Shown here piece by piece: positions 59,526 through 64,000 of a DNA stretch of 64,000 bases. The position numbers were made by a program, and so were the translations under genes. Position 1 is the stretch's first letter; each line of letters starts with the position of its first letter. Origin of the DNA: Sthenelais limicola (lineage: Eukaryota; Annelida; Polychaeta; Phyllodocida; Sigalionidae); assembly GCA_942159475.1 (NCBI GenBank), contig OW804094.1, forward strand, positions 46,124,966-46,188,965, given 5' to 3'. Below the pieces are notes generated by a model. It saw only the letters and a list, made by a program, of their open reading frames with translations. It made no database searches and was not told the origin of the DNA.

Positions 59526-59529
59526 TAAT

Positions 59530-62025
59530 ATGTAATGTAATGCTCAAGGGGAACTGAGGGTGGAGGTATGAGGGAGGAGGGTATGTGGGAGGGAGGTTAG
59601 TGGGGGGGAGGGTCAGTGGGAGGAGAGTTTGAGGGAGAAGGGTATGTGGGAGGGGGTTTAAGGGAGAAGGGTCTGCAGGAGTGAGGTTAGTGGGGGGGGG
59701 GGAGGGTCAGTGGGTGGAGGTATGAGGGAGGAGGGTATGTGGGAGGAGAGTTTGAGGGAGAAGGGTATGTGGGAGGGGGTTTAAGGGAGAAGGGTCTGCA
59801 GGAGGGAGGTTAGTGGGGGGGAGGGTCAGTGGGAGGAGAGTTTGAGGGAGAAGGGTCTGAGGGAGGAGAGTTTGAGGAAGGAGGGTCTGGGGGAGGATGT
59901 GAGGGAGGATAGTCCGAGGAAGGAGGGTCTGAGGGCGGAGGGTCTAAGCGAGGAGGGTCTAAGGGAGGAGAGTGTGTGGGAGGAGAGAGTAAGGGAGGAG
60001 GGTGTGAGGGACAAGGGTGTGAGCGACGAGGGTCTAGCGAAGGAGGGTCTACCAAAGGAGGGTGTGAGGGAAAAGAAACTAAGGGAGGAGGGTCTAAGGG
60101 AGGAGAGACTAAGGGAGGAGGGTCTGAGGGAGGAGGGTGTGAGGGAGGATAGACTAAGGGAGGAGGGTCTAAGGGAGGAGAGTGTGTGGGAGGAGAGATG
60201 AAGAATGATGAAGGAGAAACTAAGGGAGGAGGGTGTGAGGGAAAAGAGTGATGGATGAGGGTCTAAGGGAGGAAGGTGTGAGGGAGAGAGACTAAGGGAG
60301 GAGGGTGTGAGGGAGGGGAGACTAAGGGTGTGAGGGAGGAGGGTATAAGGGTGCAGGGTATGAGGGAGGAGGGAGAAGGGTGTGAGGGAGGTGGGTAGAA
60401 GGGTGCAGGGTATGAGGGAGAAGGACGTGAGGGATGAGGTTATAAGGGAGGAGGGTGTGAGGGAGGAGGGAGTGAGGGATGAGGGTAAAAGGGCGGAGGG
60501 TATGAGGGAGAAGGGTGTGGGTGAGGAGGGTATGAGGGAGGAGAGTATGAGGGAGGAGGGTCTGAGGGAGGATGTGAGGGAGGATAGTCTGAGGAAGGAG
60601 GTTCTCAGGGTGGATGGTCTGAGGGAGGAGGGTGTGAGGGAGAGAGACTAAGGGAGGAGGGCGTGAGGGAGGAGGGTCTGAGGGAGGAGGGTGTGAGGGA
60701 GAAGGGCGAGAGGGATGAGGGTATAAGGGCGGAGGGTATGAGGGAGAAAGGTGTGAGTGAGGAGGGTATAAGGGCGGAGGGTATGAAAGAGAAGGGTGTG
60801 AGTGAGGAGGGTATAAGGGCGGAAGGTATGAGGGAGAAGGGTGTGAGTGAGGAGGGTATAAGGGGGGAGGGTATGAGGGAGAAGGGTGTGAGGGATGTGG
60901 GTATAAGGGCGGAGGGTATGACAGAGAAGGGTGTGAGGGATGAGGGTTTAAGGGGGAGGGTATAAGGGCGGAGGGTATGAGGGAGAAGGGTGTGAGGGAT
61001 GAGGGTATAAGGGCGGAGGGTATGAGGGAGAAGGGTGTGAGGGATGAGGGTATAAGGGGGAGGGTGTGAGGGAGAAGGGTGTGAGTGAGGAGGGTATAAG
61101 GGCGGAGGGTATGAGGGAGAGGGGTGTGAGGGATGAGGGTTTAAGGGGGAGGGTATAAGGGCGGAGGGTATGAGGGAGAAGGGTGTGAGGGATGAGGGTA
61201 TAAGGGCGGAGGGTATGAGGGAGAAGGGTGTGAGGGATGAGGGTATAAGGGGGAGGGTGTGAGGGAGAAGGGTGTGAGTGAGGAGGGTATAAGGGGGAGG
61301 GTATGAGGGAGAGGGGTGTGAGGGAGGAGGGTATAAGGGCGGAGGGTATGAGGGAGAAGGGTGTGAGTGAGGAGGGTATAAGGGGGAGGGTATGAGGGAG
61401 AGGGGTGTGAGGGAGGAGGGTATAAGGGCGGAGGGTATAAGGGAGAGGGGTGTGAGGGAGGAGGGTATAATGGCATAGGGTATGAGGGAAGAGGGAGAAG
61501 GGCGTGAGGGATGTGGGTATAAGGGCGGAGGGTATGAAAGAGAAGGGTGTGAGTGAGGAGGGTATAAGGGCGGAGGGTATGAGGGAGAAGGGTGTGAGTG
61601 AGGAGGGTATAAGGGGGAAGGGTATGAGGGAGAAGGGCGTGAGGGATGTGGGTATAAGGGCGGAGGGTATGAAAGAGAAGGGTGTGAGTGAGGAGGGTAT
61701 AAGGGCGGAGGGTATGAGGGAGAAGGGTGTGAGTGAGGAGGGTATAAGGGGGAAGGGTATGAGGGAGAAGGGCGTGAGGGATGTGGGTATAAGGGCGGAG
61801 GGTATGAAAGAGAAGGGTGTGAGGGATGAGGGTTTAAGGGGGAGGGTATGAGGGAGAAGGTGTGGGAGAGAAGGGTGTGAGTGAGGAGGGTATAAGGGGG
61901 GAGGGTATGAGGGAGAGGGGTGTGAGGGAGGAGGGTATAAGGGCGATGGGTATGAGGAAGAAGGTGTGGGAGAGAAGGGTGTGAGGGAGGAGGGGTGGAT
62001 GGAGAAGGGTATAAGAAAGAAAAAC
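59530..62025 (+). repeat. G/A-rich minisatellite, about 2.5 kb
   Basis: The plus strand is almost entirely G, A and T in units based on GAGGGAGGAGGGTNT (15 bp) and higher-order units such as 'gtataagggcggagggtatgagggagaagg'. Unit lengths are often multiples of three, so long frames are open on both strands (for example a Ser/Pro/Leu frame of 370 codons on the minus strand). These are compositional. G-quadruplex or triplex formation is plausible. Confidence 0.92.
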
Positions 62026-62357
62026 GATTTCAAATAAGTTTTATATGGATGAACTGTCATTGATCAACCTAAATGATGCATTTCTCATGGGATTGCTCAT
62101 AATTATCAACATATAATATCAACTTTATCAGAAATGAACATTTTAATAAATGAACTCATCTGATTAGGTCTCTATTATGATGTGTTTTAGCAAAGTGAGT
62201 CACAAGTGGCAGAATTGATGTCTTTTGGGGAATGTTTTCATTTTTGGGATATTTTTTTAATATACTTTAATATTATTTAATAAAGGAATTGAGGGCTAAA
62301 TCTTATGTACCTAGACTTTTTCTAATATATTTGGCAAACCCCTGTTGACAAATCAAA

Positions 62358-62620
62358 ATGTATGTGGGATATTTTATTTATGGGAATCGGTTGTGGTGCA
62401 TATATATCTATATTTGGCAAACCCTTTTTGACCAATCAAAATGCATGTGGGATATTTTCTTTATGGGAATCGGTTGTGGTGCATATATATCTATATTTGG
62501 CAAACCCCCTTTGACCAATCAAAATGCATGTGGGATATTTTCTTTATGGGAATCGGTTGTGGTGCATATATATATTTCTATATTTGGCAAATCCCTGTTG
62601 ACCAATAAGAATGCATGAAA
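62358..62620 (+). repeat. Tandem repeat with 83-bp period (about 3 copies)
   Basis: TGGGAATCGGTTGTGGTGCA starts at 62381, 62464 and 62547. Units also carry ATATTTGGCAAACCC and GACCAATCAAAATGCATGTG. The frame through it is a by-product. Confidence 0.88.
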
Positions 62621-64000
62621 GTGTATATATTTAGTACTTCCGTTTTTCTGGTAGGTGGCAGTAGTGAACGGTAGTAAAATAAGTTGTATATATAGTTTCA
62701 TTGTAAATACCCCACAATTTCATAATTTCAGAGAATAGTCTAGAGGGCGTCCTGATGATTTTCTAATGGGAATTACTTGTGGGGCACTGAAAATGCCCCA
62801 CAATTTTATATATGCCCCAGAGAAAGGGTCTTATAAGGACGAATGTCCCACATCTGTACCAGTGTCTATCTATATATATATAATATATATATATTATATA
62901 TGCACGCTCATAATAGACTAAGTTTCTTTCCCACCTTTGTCACTTCCATGTACTTTATATAGTTGGAATAAGAAAGGTAAAGAGAAAAGTCGCCAGCCTA
63001 AAGGAAGAATTGTATATAATATGCACCATATACAGTGTGAATTGGATAAAAACACAATGCCTGTGGCTTTATACGGCTATAAACACTGACATAACCTGAT
63101 TCTGGGCTTTCATCATGAATAATGGATCAAGACAATGTCTTTAGAGGCGGATTACACTCCAAGTACTCTCCCCACTAAAATGGTCCCCCTGCCATTCCAA
63201 TGTCACCACGCATGTCGTATTTTCCATACGTTTTATGCATCGGCGGAGTTGGATTCAGATATATTTCCCTTAATGTTATATAACAATGCAACTAATATCA
63301 ACGCATAAACTCACCTTTATACTTGACGTCAGACTCAGAGAGATATTGAATATTATGCGCCATAGTATCTATGGAACACATTCATTATATAATCACAGAA
63401 CAATCCCGCTATTTCAAAGTTAATATACAAATTCCTTTTTGTGACACCTTTTCCTTTGGGCCTAATAGATTTTATTCAGATTAGCCTGCCTTCTTGGCGC
63501 ATACACTTCTAAATGCAAGAAAACTGTTTTGTAGTTTTTTTTATATTTTCTTTTTTTCTTCAACTCCTACACCTCGGACATAACAGAGATATCACTGCGA
63601 CGACAGGAAAAGGAAATAAACCTTTAAACACATTTCACTCTTGATGTTATACATATTTTAATATTTTCATAAACTTTCGCTACCTGGTTGATCCACTTCT
63701 GATCTCTGTGAACAAATACAGCATTATAATTATGTGATCAATCTATACCTTAACTTAACCTCCTTGACAAAGGTTTTTTTAACACACTTCACCCTCAAAA
63801 ACAATCTTTGTCTGTAAATATAAATTTTAGCCATCAATATTATCCAGCTCCAAAACGTCTTGGGCCTAATACTGACTTATTTGGTAAGGGTTTGGTAAGT
63901 AAAATGAATGTTTATTAGCTGTCAAATATAGTTATTTTAGTTTTAATCTTTGGTCCAAAGGGGTACATCTAGTTTGAAACTTCCCTAGCTGTCACTTTTC
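62621..64000. other. No gene recognised; short hairpin at about 62779-62803
   Basis: A TGTGGGGCActgaaaaTGCCCCACA hairpin and an (AT)n stretch near 62870-62900 are present. The rest is AT-rich without a coding signature. Confidence 0.4.

Noticed and set aside
60948..62060. 370-codon Ser/Pro/Leu-rich minus-strand frame and matching Glu/Gly/Arg-rich plus-strand frames
   Set aside because: Both strands are open because the repeat units are multiples of three and stop-free. There is no non-repeat domain.
1..64000. CRISPR arrays, bacterial operons, riboswitches
   Set aside because: Repeat units have no regular unique spacers, gene density and signals are eukaryotic, and no aptamer-like conserved structure was recognised.

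Overview
The window is non-coding-rich animal DNA: AT-rich, with no bacterial-style gene packing, and dominated by transposable elements and tandem repeats. The mix (tyrosine-recombinase retrotransposons with split direct repeats, LINE fragments, short inverted-repeat elements, a short interspersed repeat opening with GTGAGTGAG, and a KCNE-like channel-subunit gene) suggests a marine invertebrate. I cannot say from sequence alone whether it is a deuterostome or a lophotrochozoan.

Layout. 1-11.8 kb is mostly featureless, with a decayed LINE reverse-transcriptase scrap (2.5 kb), a small inverted-repeat element (2.9 kb), a foldback element (8.4-9.1 kb) and a pyrimidine tract (9.7 kb). The best host-gene candidate is on the minus strand at 11832-12968: a single-pass membrane protein that looks like a KCNE (MinK) potassium-channel accessory subunit with an unusually long cytoplasmic tail. 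13.6-17 kb is a patchwork of GC-rich and simple repeats. 19138-23998 is a Ngaro/PAT-type retrotransposon (element 1): gag, RT-RNase H with a nonsense codon, and a tyrosine recombinase lacking one catalytic residue. 24-45 kb is mostly quiet but holds several inverted-repeat elements, a second inverted copy of the foldback element, a CCAAT-box tandem array and a probable LTR-element remnant.

45.6-57.4 kb is a large AT-rich satellite in two opposite orientations. A 5'-truncated LINE (about 47868-49610) and a second, apparently intact Ngaro/PAT-type retrotransposon (element 2, 52410-57047) are inserted in it. Because the host sequence is repetitive, the pre-insertion site of element 2 can be read directly: it inserted with no target-site duplication. 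57.4-62 kb holds two low-complexity minisatellites of opposite strand bias (C-rich, then G/A-rich).

The most informative result comes from comparing the two retrotransposons. Both have the order A1-gag-pol-YR-B1-A2-B2. Both have a Gag with one zinc-finger motif at the N-terminus and a CCCH plus CCHC pair at the C-terminus. In both, gag and pol lie in the same reading frame separated by exactly one stop codon (TAG in element 1, TGA in element 2), and the recombinase ORF overlaps the end of pol.
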